Positions 5,082 through 12,809 of a DNA stretch of 26,493 nucleotides are shown in pieces. Numbering within the stretch: the first letter of the stretch is position 1; the number at the start of each line of letters is the position of its first letter. The notes under the pieces are model-generated. The model made no database searches. It was not told the DNA's origin and was given only the letters and a program-made list of their open reading frames with translations. The stretch is from a virus: IMG/VR virus record IMGVR_UViG_3300047551_002407, positions 1-26,493 of that record. One strand, given 5' to 3'. A program made the position numbers and the translations under genes.

Positions 5082-6130
5082 AGAACACTGAAACGTTCGA
5101 ACCAAAAGCGTCGGCGATCATTGAAGGTCTGCCAGACTACAGATCGAACCTAATTAGGTCGATCAATTGGTATTCTCTTGAAAAAGAAAAGAAGGACGCT
5201 AGGACCTACTTAAAGCAATACATCAAGACAATCAATCCAACGCTTTATAAGACGTTCGATAAGGTCAGCGATAGCAAGATTGTAACGTCTTATGGATGGG
5301 TTTCAAGGCTTGCTAATCAAGGTGCAAAGCTAGATGTTACTACTCTTGATAAGTTAAATAAGTACATCAAAGAACTAATTCCAGAGCCTATTAAGGTGAA
5401 AGAAGTAGTCGAAACAACTCCACGTAAGTCTGTAAGAGACTACGTGGAAGAGAAAGCATTCGAATATATTGGTGAGCTTGAAGGTGTCCTGGACGAGGCT
5501 GATCCTTCGTTTAGTTTACTGAATGACCTTAAAGGTAAATCGATTCCTCAACCTTATGTTCCACTGATTGAATCGTGGTCTAAAAAGAAGCTAACAGAGT
5601 TTCTTGATGTCTATGAGAGCAAGGAATTGCTAGAAGGTTACGGTTGGAGTAAGAGTAAAGCTAAACTAATGGCTAAGCTCGTTGCATCGATGATCGAAGA
5701 TCTTGAAAAGTATTCATCGTTTCGTAAGGCAAATCGTAAACCTAGAGCTAAGAAAGCTAGACCTGCTGCCTCTCAAATCAAGACTCTTAAATATAAGAGT
5801 AAGGATGAAGAGCTAAATATACAATCAGTTAGTCCATTAGAAATAGTTGGTGCTTCTCAAGTGTGGCTATATAATACGAAGACTAAAAAATTATCTGTCT
5901 ATAAGACTGAATCGAGTACTGGAATTCAAGTGAAGGGAACCACTCTTCAAAACTATGAACCAGAACTCTCATGCACCAAGACATTGCGTAAGCCTGTCGA
6001 AACACTTGCAGCACTAAGCAAGGCAGGTAAAGTTCAGTTAAGAAAGTTTATCGATGAGCTTTCAACAAAGCCTCAAGAAGTAAACGGTAGAGTAAACACA
6101 GATATGCTAATTATAAGGACAGTAAAGTAA
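5078..6130 (+). CDS. Conserved hypothetical phage protein, 350 aa
   Basis: Coupled to the preceding gene by ATGA. Lysine-rich and mostly helical for residues 1-235, with a very basic linker (KANRKPRAKKARPAASQIKT) near residues 213-235, then a beta-rich C-terminal domain (VWLYNTKTKKLSVYKTESST). Two segments contain a Y-G-W repeat-like element (TSYGWVSRLA near residue 71 and GYGWSKSKAK near 188), which suggests two related helical domains. The overall design, helical repeats plus a basic linker, fits a DNA- or virion-associated protein, but no family can be named with confidence. Confidence 0.7.
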   Translation: MKNTETFEPKASAIIEGLPDYRSNLIRSINWYSLEKEKKDARTYLKQYIKTINPTLYKTFDKVSDSKIVTSYGWVSRLANQGAKLDVTTLDKLNKYIKELIPEPIKVKEVVETTPRKSVRDYVEEKAFEYIGELEGVLDEADPSFSLLNDLKGKSIPQPYVPLIESWSKKKLTEFLDVYESKELLEGYGWSKSKAKLMAKLVASMIEDLEKYSSFRKANRKPRAKKARPAASQIKTLKYKSKDEELNIQSVSPLEIVGASQVWLYNTKTKKLSVYKTESSTGIQVKGTTLQNYEPELSCTKTLRKPVETLAALSKAGKVQLRKFIDELSTKPQEVNGRVNTDMLIIRTVK

Positions 6131-6131
6131 G

Positions 6132-7070
6132 ATGGGAATTGGAGTTGGTACAGTAGTAAGGATTGTACTTTCAAAGATAGGTGGAATTCCATTGATGGGG
6201 ATTCCATCAGGTCTTACTATTAATGGTATGCCTGCTACTGTCCAGCTTACTATCTCACCAGCTACTTTAATTGGCCTTGCAACAGGTGGAGCTGGTGGCT
6301 TAGGTGGTTTAATTAATACAGTAACAGCTGGAGTAGGAACTAATCTTGGAACATCGTTCAATGGTTCATTAAATGAACTGTTCCAAAATCCAGTATCAAC
6401 CTACATTACAGATGCAACAAGTAATTTTGCACCAGCACTCTCATCACTCCAAAGTTACTCAGGTGGATTAGATGTTGCCGCACTTACTGGATTAATGGAA
6501 ACAGCAGACAATAATGTCTATCACACGATGCAAGTATTCCAGGCGCACACTAATAGAATCTCTGGAGTAGCAATTCCTGACGATGAATCGCAATATGGAC
6601 TAACAGATGTCCTTAATATTACGACAGGGATCGATGCAAACATTGCAGCAAACTTAAATATCTCTGTTTCCGACTATACTAATTCTCTATACAGAGAGGG
6701 TATAATAGAACAATTGCAATCAAACCTTGCTTTGGTAGATACTGCTATTGCTTCAGGTAGCCAGGCTCAAATCGATAGTCTTACTGCAAATATTACTGCA
6801 CTGAAGGCAAACTTGGATACTACGGTTAACACTGATGTCACAAACTTTAATAAGACAATCATTAAAGCTGATACGATTGGAAGTGTACAAACTCTTGCAA
6901 TGGCCTATAATGGATCCAGTGCAGCACAAGACTTACTCGGATCAGTTACTAAAACAGCAATGAATACAGCAATCAAAGCAGCGGCAAGTCAGCTTGGAAG
7001 TGTTGCTGGTGGTGGAGTACAAATTAATGCAGGAAGTGTTAGCGCACCTCAAGGATTTATCGGCACATAA
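6132..7070 (+). CDS. Gly/Ala/Thr-rich putative structural protein, 312 aa
   Basis: The protein has no cysteine and is rich in Gly, Ala, Thr, Asn and Ser. The N-terminal 70 residues are hydrophobic with repeated G-I-P/G-M-P turns (GGIPLMGIPSGLTINGMPAT) and a glycine run (ATGGAGGLGGL). A middle helical region (residues about 195-240, EQLQSNLALVDTAIASGSQA) follows, and the end is small-residue rich. This composition is like phage tail or baseplate components, though it lies among replication genes, so a virion role is only an inference. Ribosome site weak. The 3' end is 17 bases before the RNase H start. Confidence 0.6.
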   Translation: MGIGVGTVVRIVLSKIGGIPLMGIPSGLTINGMPATVQLTISPATLIGLATGGAGGLGGLINTVTAGVGTNLGTSFNGSLNELFQNPVSTYITDATSNFAPALSSLQSYSGGLDVAALTGLMETADNNVYHTMQVFQAHTNRISGVAIPDDESQYGLTDVLNITTGIDANIAANLNISVSDYTNSLYREGIIEQLQSNLALVDTAIASGSQAQIDSLTANITALKANLDTTVNTDVTNFNKTIIKADTIGSVQTLAMAYNGSSAAQDLLGSVTKTAMNTAIKAAASQLGSVAGGGVQINAGSVSAPQGFIGT

Positions 7071-7086
7071 TAATATTGGAAATAAA

Positions 7087-7965
7087 TTGATAGTTATAGA
7101 TTATTCGCAGACTGTGATCTCAAACTTCATGAATGAGGTAGGTGGAAGGAAAGACATCGAAGTCTCTACTCCCTTACTTCGTCACATGATCCTTAACACA
7201 ATCAGAAGCTTCAAACAAAAGTTTGGTCGTGACTATGGCGAAATCGTCATTGCATGTGATAATAAGAAGTATTGGAGGAAAGAAGTATTTCCATACTACA
7301 AAGCTAATAGAAAAAAAGCTAGAGAAGAGTCTGGATATGATTGGAATGCCATCTTTGAGACAATGTCTATCGTTAAGGCAGAGATCGATAAGTTCTTTCC
7401 ATATAAGGTGATTGATGTAGAGGGTGCAGAAGCTGATGATGTGATTGCTACTTTAGCTGAGTATTCACAGATAGTTCAAAATAATTCTAATCCTCTTTTT
7501 GATGGTGATCCAGCACCATTCTTGATCATTTCAGGTGATCACGACTTTGTGCAACTTCAGAGGTACAAAAATGTCACACAATTCTCTCCAATTCAAAAGA
7601 AATTTGTTAAGGCTGACACAACGCCGGAACGAGCTATATTGGAACATACGTTTAGAGGGGATAAGGGAGACGGAATCCCTAACGTCCTATCTGCGGACGA
7701 CTCCATCGTCGCTGGCGAACGACAAAAGCCTGTTACCTCCAAGAAAATTGAGGAATGGGCGCTAGCACTTCCCAGTGATCCAGATTTCCAAGCAAGATAC
7801 AAAAGAAATCAAGTCCTTATAGATTTTAGATTTATTCCTGAAAAGATAAAGCATTCAGTAATGGAATGCTATGAACAACAACCAAAGAAAGATCGTAGTC
7901 AACTTCTAAATTATTTTATGTCACATAAGATGAAGCAGATGATTGAACTGATTGAGGAGTTCTAA
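7087..7965 (+). CDS. rnh: RNase H, T4-type 5'-3' exonuclease (FEN family)
   Basis: It resembles T4 RNase H (305 aa; here 292 aa), the flap-endonuclease-like enzyme that removes RNA primers and short 5' DNA from lagging-strand fragments. Shared blocks are VIDYSQ at the N-terminus (metal-binding Asp5), RHMILNTIRSFKQKF, CDNKKYWRKEVFPYYKANRK with KAREES, EGAEADD, ISGDHDFVQL, and FSPIQKKFV. These carry the acidic metal ligands. The start is taken as the TTG at 7087, with GGA upstream, because it is the first start codon outside the preceding gene that keeps VIDYSQ; the frame stays open further upstream through the end of that gene. TAATG overlap with the next gene. In T4, rnh lies beside dsbA, as nearly here. 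Confidence 0.92.
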   Translation: MIVIDYSQTVISNFMNEVGGRKDIEVSTPLLRHMILNTIRSFKQKFGRDYGEIVIACDNKKYWRKEVFPYYKANRKKAREESGYDWNAIFETMSIVKAEIDKFFPYKVIDVEGAEADDVIATLAEYSQIVQNNSNPLFDGDPAPFLIISGDHDFVQLQRYKNVTQFSPIQKKFVKADTTPERAILEHTFRGDKGDGIPNVLSADDSIVAGERQKPVTSKKIEEWALALPSDPDFQARYKRNQVLIDFRFIPEKIKHSVMECYEQQPKKDRSQLLNYFMSHKMKQMIELIEEF

Positions 7966-8477
7966 TGAAAACCACAGTACCACAAGCTCTTGAAGAGATG
8001 GACAAAGCAAAAGCGTTTGAAGATAAAGTAATGATACTTCAACGCTATAACAGCGATCCACTCAGACTTTTGATTCGTTTAAATTTTGATCCTAATCTTA
8101 AAATGGATCTTCCTGAAGGAGCACCTCCTTATAAGACTGATAAAAATGTCCAAGATGGAATGGGTCAGACTAATCTTTATACCGAAAATCGTAGGTTTTA
8201 TATCTGGCTCGATCGTAATGTCCAGCTTCCTAAAGTTAAAAAAGAACAATTGTTCATTCAAATGTTAGAAGGATTACAATGGAAAGAAGCTGAAGATGTT
8301 ATCCTTGCAAAGGATAGAAAGCTTCACACCAAGTACAAAACTCTTCACCCAAAGATCGTTCAAGCAGCTTATCCTGGCCTAATTCCTCCTGATATTACAG
8401 AGCTTCCCAAGGAGCCCAAAGCACCAAAAAAAGCGAAAGTCCTTTCGGTAGATTCTTCTCAAGATTCATTGCAGTAA
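7965..8477 (+). CDS. Conserved T4-like phage protein (DUF6433-like), 170 aa
   Basis: Starts MKTTVPQALEEMDKAKAFED. Motifs: RLLIRLNFDPNLKMDLPEGA with PPYKTD, then TENRRFYIWLD, then KKEQLFIQMLEGLQWKEAED and LHPKIVQAAYPGLIP. The block order D-P-N-x-K-x-x-L-P-E-G-x-P-P-Y, R-(R/K)-F/L-Y, R/K-E-Q-L-F-I-Q-(L/M)-L-E and A-(F/Y)-P-x-L is typical of a protein conserved across T4-like cyanophages and pelagiphages, which I believe is DUF6433; its function is unknown. The final 20 codons are Lys/Pro-rich and contain a run of seven A that may cause -1 frameshifting into the extension described below. Confidence 0.85.
   Translation: MKTTVPQALEEMDKAKAFEDKVMILQRYNSDPLRLLIRLNFDPNLKMDLPEGAPPYKTDKNVQDGMGQTNLYTENRRFYIWLDRNVQLPKVKKEQLFIQMLEGLQWKEAEDVILAKDRKLHTKYKTLHPKIVQAAYPGLIPPDITELPKEPKAPKKAKVLSVDSSQDSLQ
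8409..8447 (+). promoter_or_regulatory. Candidate -1 ribosomal frameshift signal
   Basis: Three elements lie in the order known from E. coli dnaX: an internal Shine-Dalgarno AAGGAG (8409-8414) with no start codon at usable distance, a slippery A AAA AAA (8426-8432) in frame (CCA AAA AAA GCG), 11 bases further on, and a small hairpin CGAAA/TTTCG with loop GTCC (8434-8447). Slipping by -1 opens 48 more codons. Confidence 0.5.
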
Positions 8478-8578
8478 AGAAAAAAGAAGAACCACCAAAG
8501 GACATCGACCATTGGAAGTCTTATTATGATATTCCAAAGTACGAAGACTACTATACGTTTAAGATCCACAAAGAGTAA
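8432..8578 (+). CDS. -1 frame extension of the 170-aa protein (48 codons)
   Basis: Reading from the slippery run in the -1 frame gives SESPFGRFFSRFIAVKKKEE, then PPKDIDHWKSYYDIPKYEDY and YTFKIHKE before TAA at 8576-8578. There is no ATG, GTG or TTG in this frame after the slippery site before the body of the peptide, yet the composition (W, Y, D, K, with a coherent acidic/aromatic end) looks like real protein. A frameshifted product would be 204 aa against 170 aa for normal reading. Alternatives: a separate gene starting at ATT, or a sequencing error in the A run. Confidence 0.45.
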   Translation, partial: SESPFGRFFSRFIAVKKKEEPPKDIDHWKSYYDIPKYEDYYTFKIHKE

Positions 8579-8581
8579 CAT

Positions 8582-8609
8582 TTGACTTTTATTTGTGTTG
8601 ATGTATACT
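8582..8609 (+). promoter_or_regulatory. Early promoter
   Basis: TTGACT (8582-8587), a 16-base spacer and TATACT (8604-8609), preceded by GTAACAT as at other early promoters of this window. Transcription would start near 8616, so the ATG at 8634 with GGAGA upstream is the first usable start. Confidence 0.7.
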
Positions 8610-8633
8610 AGTCTTTCACTCTTTGGAGAATAT

Positions 8634-8972
8634 ATGATTCTTTATACATCGACCAAGTCTCAAGTTAAGGCCAAGTCACAAACAAAGGCAGAGAAAGCTG
8701 AGTATGCAGCATGGTGTCGTAAAGTAGGAATTGATCCTAATCAGAAAAAACCTATGATAAACAAACCTGGAAAGTATGTTCCCCCTAAAGTGTTTCGTCG
8801 TGAAACTCCAAACTACCCATCACATGACTCTGGAATAGGCGTTGCTGCTAAGAAAGATGCAACACAGTATACTGGAGATAAGGTGATGGGAATCTCTATT
8901 GTCCATAAGTCATGCCTGCAGCCAGTATTTTCTGGTGAGCAAGCTAAAGATTTTGCTTCAATGCGGCGATGA
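8634..8972 (+). CDS. Conserved phage protein, 112 aa
   Basis: The ATG at 8634 has GGAGA 5-6 bases upstream; an earlier in-frame ATG at 8595 lies within the promoter and is rejected. The protein begins MILYTSTKSQVKAKSQTKAE. Its C-terminus YTGDKVMGISIVHKSCLQPV with FSGEQAKDFASMRR corresponds to a widespread phage module (G-(I/T)-x-x-(L/V)-H-K-S-x-x-x-P-V-F-S-x-E-x-A-x-D-x-x-x-M-R-R) of unknown function. ATGA overlap to the next gene. Confidence 0.8.
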   Translation: MILYTSTKSQVKAKSQTKAEKAEYAAWCRKVGIDPNQKKPMINKPGKYVPPKVFRRETPNYPSHDSGIGVAAKKDATQYTGDKVMGISIVHKSCLQPVFSGEQAKDFASMRR

Positions 8973-9184
8973 AGCTAGGATTTTCAATCAACCGTTATTT
9001 GTTAGAATTGTGGCCTTACGACCAATGGTCTAGGCGCCACATGTATAAATTGTGTGAGATGTACAGCTTGACTTTTGAATTAGTACCTACTACTATGGGT
9101 ACTGAGGCGTTGAAGTTTAATCAAACAGACTTTGACATTTTATTATTTGTTCTTGATCGTTATGAGGTAAATGTAAATGAGTAA
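8969..9184 (+). CDS. Hypothetical phage protein, 71 aa
   Basis: ATGA overlap with the preceding gene and 8-base overlap with dsbA place it in the same operon. Begins MKLGFSINRYLLELWPYDQW and ends FDILLFVLDRYEVNVNE. It is compact, helical and aromatic-rich. No family recognised; its position directly upstream of dsbA is the only clue. Confidence 0.65.
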   Translation: MKLGFSINRYLLELWPYDQWSRRHMYKLCEMYSLTFELVPTTMGTEALKFNQTDFDILLFVLDRYEVNVNE

Positions 9185-9455
9185 TATTCCATCTTCACCA
9201 GAAGATCGTAAGAAAATCAGACTAGCTCTTCAAGAGATCTCTGATAGTATGACTAGGATCGAAGCAGAGCGAGATCTTATTAAAGACATCATCAACACTG
9301 TGCACGAAGACTATCTTCTCAACAAGAAAACATTTCGCAAGATGGCAAAAGTCTTCCATCGTCAGAATTTTAGTGAGGAAGTAGCTGATCACGAGGAATT
9401 TGAAGTTCTCTATGAGAACATTACACTATCAGCGTCGCTTGCACAAGAATCATGA
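9177..9455 (+). CDS. dsbA: DsbA-like double-stranded DNA binding protein
   Basis: 92 aa, close to T4 DsbA (89 aa), a small helical protein that binds double-stranded DNA near late promoters. The shared region is LIKDIINTVHEDYLLNKKTF followed by RKMAKVFHRQNFSEEV and EEFEVLYENI; T4 has I-K-D-I, K-x-F-N-R-L, Y-H-K-x-N and E-x-V-E-L-Y-D at the same spacing. The N-terminal EISDSMTRIEAERD is a coiled helix typical of the phages outside the enterobacterial group. Together with rnh upstream this repeats the T4 gene neighbourhood. Not related to the thiol oxidase that bears the same symbol. Confidence 0.8.
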   Translation: MSNIPSSPEDRKKIRLALQEISDSMTRIEAERDLIKDIINTVHEDYLLNKKTFRKMAKVFHRQNFSEEVADHEEFEVLYENITLSASLAQES

Positions 9456-9703
9456 GTGAGCGATATATCCTTGAAGGAATTAAGTTAGATAGCAAGGGAA
9501 GGTCGAAGTCTTCAACGATTATTGGCGTATACAGGACTCTCGAAGATGTTGAAAAAGTAACATGTGGACTTGGTTCGAACAAACGAGTAAAATTCAATAT
9601 TCAAACAGACTACACATTATTTGATCATGTCAATACACCAAATTATTTCTCAGCTAGCAGCGACGTCTTCACGCTTGGAAAAGGAAGCAATCTTAAGAGC
9701 TAA
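9452..9703 (+). CDS. Hypothetical phage protein, 83 aa
   Basis: Starts with an ATGA overlap to dsbA. Begins MSERYILEGIKLDSKGRSKS, continues with IIGVYRTLEDVEKVTCGLGS; it looks like a small alpha/beta protein. Its last 77 bases overlap the start of the ligase gene in another frame, an unusually long overlap. Function unknown. Confidence 0.6.
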   Translation: MSERYILEGIKLDSKGRSKSSTIIGVYRTLEDVEKVTCGLGSNKRVKFNIQTDYTLFDHVNTPNYFSASSDVFTLGKGSNLKS

Positions 9704-10940
9704 CTCAGATAACGACCTACTTAAGAGTGTTATCAAGCTAGCACTCGATCCTTTTATCCAGTTTTATATCCGCAAAATTCCAAAGTACAAAGCGAGCAAA
9801 GTAACATTGACGCTTGCTAGTGCTTTGGACAAACTTGGTGAATTGTCTAGTCGTAATAAGACTGGCAATGCTGGTATTGAACACCTAACTTATATTATGG
9901 AGTCAGTTAATGCAGAAGACGCTTTGGTCATTGAACGAGTCATCGAAAAAGATCTCAGATGTGGAGTCAGCGAGGCAACAGTCAACAAAATCTGGCCTCG
10001 ATTCATTCCAACGTATCCCGTCATGTTGGCTTCTGGGTTTGAGGGAAAGCTCATCGAAAAGTTTAACTGGCCAGGCTTTGTCCAACTCAAGTTGGACGGC
10101 ATGCGCTTTAACGCGATCGTCCGTAACGGAAAAGTAGAGTTACGTTCGAGGAATGGTAAAGAGTTGAACATTCCAAATGAATTATTCCATCAATCGTTTA
10201 CTGAGCTTGCAAAGTTCTATCAAGAAGATGTTGTATTTGATGGTGAGCTGTTGGTAATTGATGATTCTGGCAAACCTCTTGACCGTAAGACTGGAAACGG
10301 TATACTTACTAAATCGATCAAGGGAACTCAATCTAAAGCAGAAGCAGCCATGGTTAGGGCTACACTTTGGGATGCAATTCCGTTCAATGCGTTTGTTGAA
10401 GGTGTGTTTGATACTCCTTACCACAAGCGATTGAAGTCTCTCGCTACTTCTCTTACCAATGTACCACAAAATCTATCTCATCTGTTATCGATTGTTGAGA
10501 CTAAAGAAGTAGAAAATCAATACCAAGCTACTGAACTTTTTAATAAGTATCTTCAACTTGGCTTTGAAGGGACGATTCTTAAAGATCGAAATGGCATTTG
10601 GGAAGACAAGCGCTCTAAAGGTCAGATTAAGTTCAAAGGAGAGCTTGAGTGTGATCTTAAGGTTGTGGATTGGGAAGAGGGGACTGGTAAGAACAAGGGT
10701 CGTTTAGGCAATCTTGTTGTTGAGTCTAGTGATGGTGTAATCAGAGTTGGTGTGGGTACTGGATTTACTGACTTAGATCGTGATACGATTAAACCTAACG
10801 TAGTTGGTAAGATTGTTTCCATCAAGTACAATGCTCGAATTCAAGACAAGCGTGGCAATGTAGAAAGTCTATTTTTGCCAGTGTTTGTTGAGATAAGAGA
10901 AGATAAGACATTAGCAGATTCTAGTTTGGAGATTAAATGA
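9627..10940 (+). CDS. 30: ATP-dependent DNA ligase, T4 gp30 type
   Basis: 437 aa (T4 gp30 is 487). The enzyme seals nicks with ATP via a lysyl-AMP intermediate. Motif I is KLDG at residues 155-158, so Lys155 is the AMP acceptor (VQLKLDGMRF). Other nucleotidyltransferase motifs are present: RSRNGKE, FDGELLV (motif III), EGTILKDRNGIWEDKRS (motif IV) and KFKGE (motif V). The N-terminal region matches T4 gp30: LEKEAILRANSDNDLLKSVI, TGNAGIEHL, DLRCGVS. The ATG at 9627 gives the same N-terminus as T4; no clear ribosome site is seen, so expression may depend on the overlapping upstream gene. Overlaps the sulfotransferase start by ATGA. Confidence 0.95.
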   Translation: MSIHQIISQLAATSSRLEKEAILRANSDNDLLKSVIKLALDPFIQFYIRKIPKYKASKVTLTLASALDKLGELSSRNKTGNAGIEHLTYIMESVNAEDALVIERVIEKDLRCGVSEATVNKIWPRFIPTYPVMLASGFEGKLIEKFNWPGFVQLKLDGMRFNAIVRNGKVELRSRNGKELNIPNELFHQSFTELAKFYQEDVVFDGELLVIDDSGKPLDRKTGNGILTKSIKGTQSKAEAAMVRATLWDAIPFNAFVEGVFDTPYHKRLKSLATSLTNVPQNLSHLLSIVETKEVENQYQATELFNKYLQLGFEGTILKDRNGIWEDKRSKGQIKFKGELECDLKVVDWEEGTGKNKGRLGNLVVESSDGVIRVGVGTGFTDLDRDTIKPNVVGKIVSIKYNARIQDKRGNVESLFLPVFVEIREDKTLADSSLEIK

Positions 10941-11716
10941 AGTATAAAATTTTTGGAATATCAGGCCTACCAAGAACTGGTTCCACACTTCTTACGTGCT
11001 TGCTAAACCAAAATCCTTCTATTCACAGCGAAAATAGTTCTTCACTTAATGGAATTATTACACACAATAATCAGCTGTTGCATGACCAGACTGTAAATCT
11101 TACTAGAAGAATAGATCTTATAGAAAGTTTACTTGAACAGCTTCCTGATGTATACTATACCGATGTAAAAAAGCCTATTATCTTTGACAAAAATAGAGCA
11201 TGGATAATGGGTGAGAATTATCCGTTGTTTAAGAAGTATGTTAATCCTGAAGGTAAGATTATCGTTCTTTATAGGAATTTGGTCGAGATAGCTAAATCTT
11301 TCTGGTACATTTTACTTAAATCAGGTTACTCATATAAAGATGCTTATGATTTTATGACCTATAACTTACAAGAAAGTAGTAATGACGGAATTTTTCTTTC
11401 ACTAAGTGGAGTTGCTTATTGTAAACACAACAACACACCTAATATCATGTACCTGAGTTACAATGAACTTGTAAATCAGACAGAAGAATCTCTTAATAAG
11501 ATATACGATTTTTGTGAGATTCCTAGATTTCAACATGACTTTGATAATATTGTTAATAATTATCCTGATGATGATATTTTTCTAGGTATTCCAGGTATGC
11601 ATGATGTTAGAAGTAAAATCTCAGTAAGAGATGTAAGTGAATTCACTCTACCTAAAGAATTTTTATTTAGATCACAAGAGTTAAACAAAATTTTAGAACT
11701 CTTAAATTTAGGATAA
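10937..11716 (+). CDS. PAPS-dependent sulfotransferase-like protein
   Basis: 259 aa. Starts MKYKIFGISGLPRTGSTLLT: PRTGST at residues 12-17 is the 5'-phosphosulfate-binding loop of the sulfotransferase fold. The 3'-phosphate motif follows in IIVLYRNLVEIAKSF (R-x-x-x-E-x-x-x-S). Such genes transfer sulfate from PAPS to a hydroxyl or amine; the target (host glycan, lipid, or virion component) cannot be told. It is noticeably more AT-rich than the ligase next to it, which suggests separate acquisition. Sulfotransferases are known accessory genes in marine T4-like phages. Coupled to ligase by ATGA. Confidence 0.85.
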   Translation: MKYKIFGISGLPRTGSTLLTCLLNQNPSIHSENSSSLNGIITHNNQLLHDQTVNLTRRIDLIESLLEQLPDVYYTDVKKPIIFDKNRAWIMGENYPLFKKYVNPEGKIIVLYRNLVEIAKSFWYILLKSGYSYKDAYDFMTYNLQESSNDGIFLSLSGVAYCKHNNTPNIMYLSYNELVNQTEESLNKIYDFCEIPRFQHDFDNIVNNYPDDDIFLGIPGMHDVRSKISVRDVSEFTLPKEFLFRSQELNKILELLNLG

Positions 11717-11719
11717 ATT

Positions 11720-12145
11720 ATGAAACTTTTTAATGAACTTAGTGAGTTAGAAACACAGATTATTGAATTAGATTCATCACTGAGTCTTTTCAAAGCTCTT
11801 ACCTACTCCTGTAGAGACATGGGCGAAAAAGATCTAGAAAAAGCACTATATGGCATGTTGAATTCATTAGAGCGAATTAATGGTTCAATTCGTGTTGAAT
11901 TTGATAAAGTATGGGAAGCAGATAAGAAAGGTGAAAGTGGAGATAAGATTGACCTAAAAGAGTATAACGAAAAGATGAATCCTCCTGTGCTGATCTTTCA
12001 ATTAGGTGATGTAGAGGATCCTCATTTGTGTGCTCAGATGCATATCAATGATAAACTACCCAGTGCATCGCATAAGTATTATTACACCCTGCTCAATAAA
12101 GACATGGGTCATGAAGTGAGGGTGTACGAACGTCAAAGTGTATAA
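11720..12145 (+). CDS. Hypothetical phage protein, 141 aa
   Basis: Begins three bases after the sulfotransferase stop with GGATAAATT before the ATG. The first 75 residues are helical with a coiled-coil look (LSELETQIIELDSSLSLFKA); the C-terminal part (KMNPPVLIFQLGDVEDPHLC) is mixed. No enzyme motif is visible. Function unknown. Confidence 0.65.
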   Translation: MKLFNELSELETQIIELDSSLSLFKALTYSCRDMGEKDLEKALYGMLNSLERINGSIRVEFDKVWEADKKGESGDKIDLKEYNEKMNPPVLIFQLGDVEDPHLCAQMHINDKLPSASHKYYYTLLNKDMGHEVRVYERQSV

Positions 12146-12158
12146 AAAAGGAGGCTGT

Positions 12159-12422
12159 ATGGATGAAGAAACCAAAGCAAAACATAGCAAGCGGATCCAA
12201 CAAAAAGAGAATCACATCAAGCAGCAAGTAAGAATTGCAAAACAACACGGAATCTCTTCATACAGCGACTTTTTGGATCAGCCGCACAGATTTGTCAAAC
12301 ACAGTGCAATGAACTGTGGTAATCCAAAATGCATCTATTGTGCCAATCCAAGACGTCTTTTTAACGAAAAAACGAAGCAAGAAAAGAGCTTCGAGCAAAC
12401 AAAAGTGTGGACGGAGACTTAA
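12159..12422 (+). CDS. Conserved CxxxxCxxC phage protein, 87 aa
   Basis: The ATG at 12159 follows AAGGAGG, the best ribosome site in this part. The protein is basic, begins MDEETKAKHSKRIQQKENHI, and ends with a motif found in many phage genomes: KHSAMNCGNPKCIYCANPRR followed by FNEKTKQEKSFEQ. The three cysteines (C-x4-C-x2-C) probably hold a metal ion with a neighbouring His. The family is usually small and unassigned. Confidence 0.8.
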   Translation: MDEETKAKHSKRIQQKENHIKQQVRIAKQHGISSYSDFLDQPHRFVKHSAMNCGNPKCIYCANPRRLFNEKTKQEKSFEQTKVWTET

Positions 12423-12425
12423 ATA

Positions 12426-12493
12426 AAAATCCCTTTTAAATCAATCAGTTAAATACCTGACTATTTTGGTCAGGTATTTCTGCACGGGATTTT
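12426..12493 (+). terminator. Nested hairpin, terminator-like
   Basis: An 11-bp perfect stem AAATACCTGAC (12451-12461)/GTCAGGTATTT (12469-12479) with a 7-base loop sits inside an outer 8-bp helix AAAATCCC (12426-12433)/GGGATTTT (12486-12493). It separates the 87-aa gene from the strong promoter that follows. The T-rich 3' sides suggest termination, but there is no long U tail, so a role as an RNA end-protecting structure is also possible. Confidence 0.6.
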
Positions 12494-12497
12494 ACAT

Positions 12498-12544
12498 GTT
12501 GACCTTTTTCTTGATATCTGTATAATAGGGGTTATGTCAAACAA
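12498..12544 (+). repeat. Promoter/leader cassette, copy 2
   Basis: Matches the minus strand of 2287-2241 at 43 of 47 positions, including the bases after the -10 box (GGTTATGTCAAACAA). The two genes driven by the copies are unrelated, so the promoter with its leader has been copied as a unit. Confidence 0.8.
12499..12526 (+). promoter_or_regulatory. Strong early promoter
   Basis: TTGACC (12499-12504), a 16-base spacer and TATAAT (12521-12526), preceded by TTACATG. Transcription should begin near 12533. Confidence 0.8.
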
Positions 12545-12560
12545 CAACGGAACTAAACAA

Positions 12561-12797
12561 ATGAACCAAGCAGAAAAAGCTCGCTTCCAACACAACATGA
12601 ACACTTTCGGTATGAGCCACGAAGAGCTCGAGCAGTTGATCTTCGCTAACGAGAATCGCCTGCCGATGCTTGCTGCAGGTATTCTCTCTGATATTCAAGA
12701 GCTGCTTGATTCTGCTCCAGATAGTAAGACACTGCGTGATCAGATTCGTAAGCAGTTGAACGTAGCTAAGTATGCACTTTTTACAGAAGCAGCTTAA
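12561..12797 (+). CDS. Hypothetical early protein, 78 aa
   Basis: The ATG at 12561 has GGAA about 9 bases upstream. An in-frame ATG at 12534 coincides with the predicted first base of the transcript, so using it would need leaderless translation. From 12561 the protein is MNQAEKARFQHNMNTFGMSH and on; it is fully helical, with SDIQELLDSAPDSKTLRDQI. Promoter-proximal small protein; function unknown. Confidence 0.7.
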   Translation: MNQAEKARFQHNMNTFGMSHEELEQLIFANENRLPMLAAGILSDIQELLDSAPDSKTLRDQIRKQLNVAKYALFTEAA

Positions 12798-12809
12798 GAG
12801 GAAAGTAAC

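Noticed and set aside
6107-6361. Minus-strand open frame rich in Pro and Ile
   Set aside because: It lies wholly antisense to the Gly/Ala/Thr-rich gene at 6132 and its Pro richness is the complement of Gly codons; no ribosome site.
9177-9455. Naming the DsbA protein as a thiol-disulfide oxidoreductase
   Set aside because: No cysteine pair or thioredoxin fold; the match is to the T4 DNA-binding DsbA.
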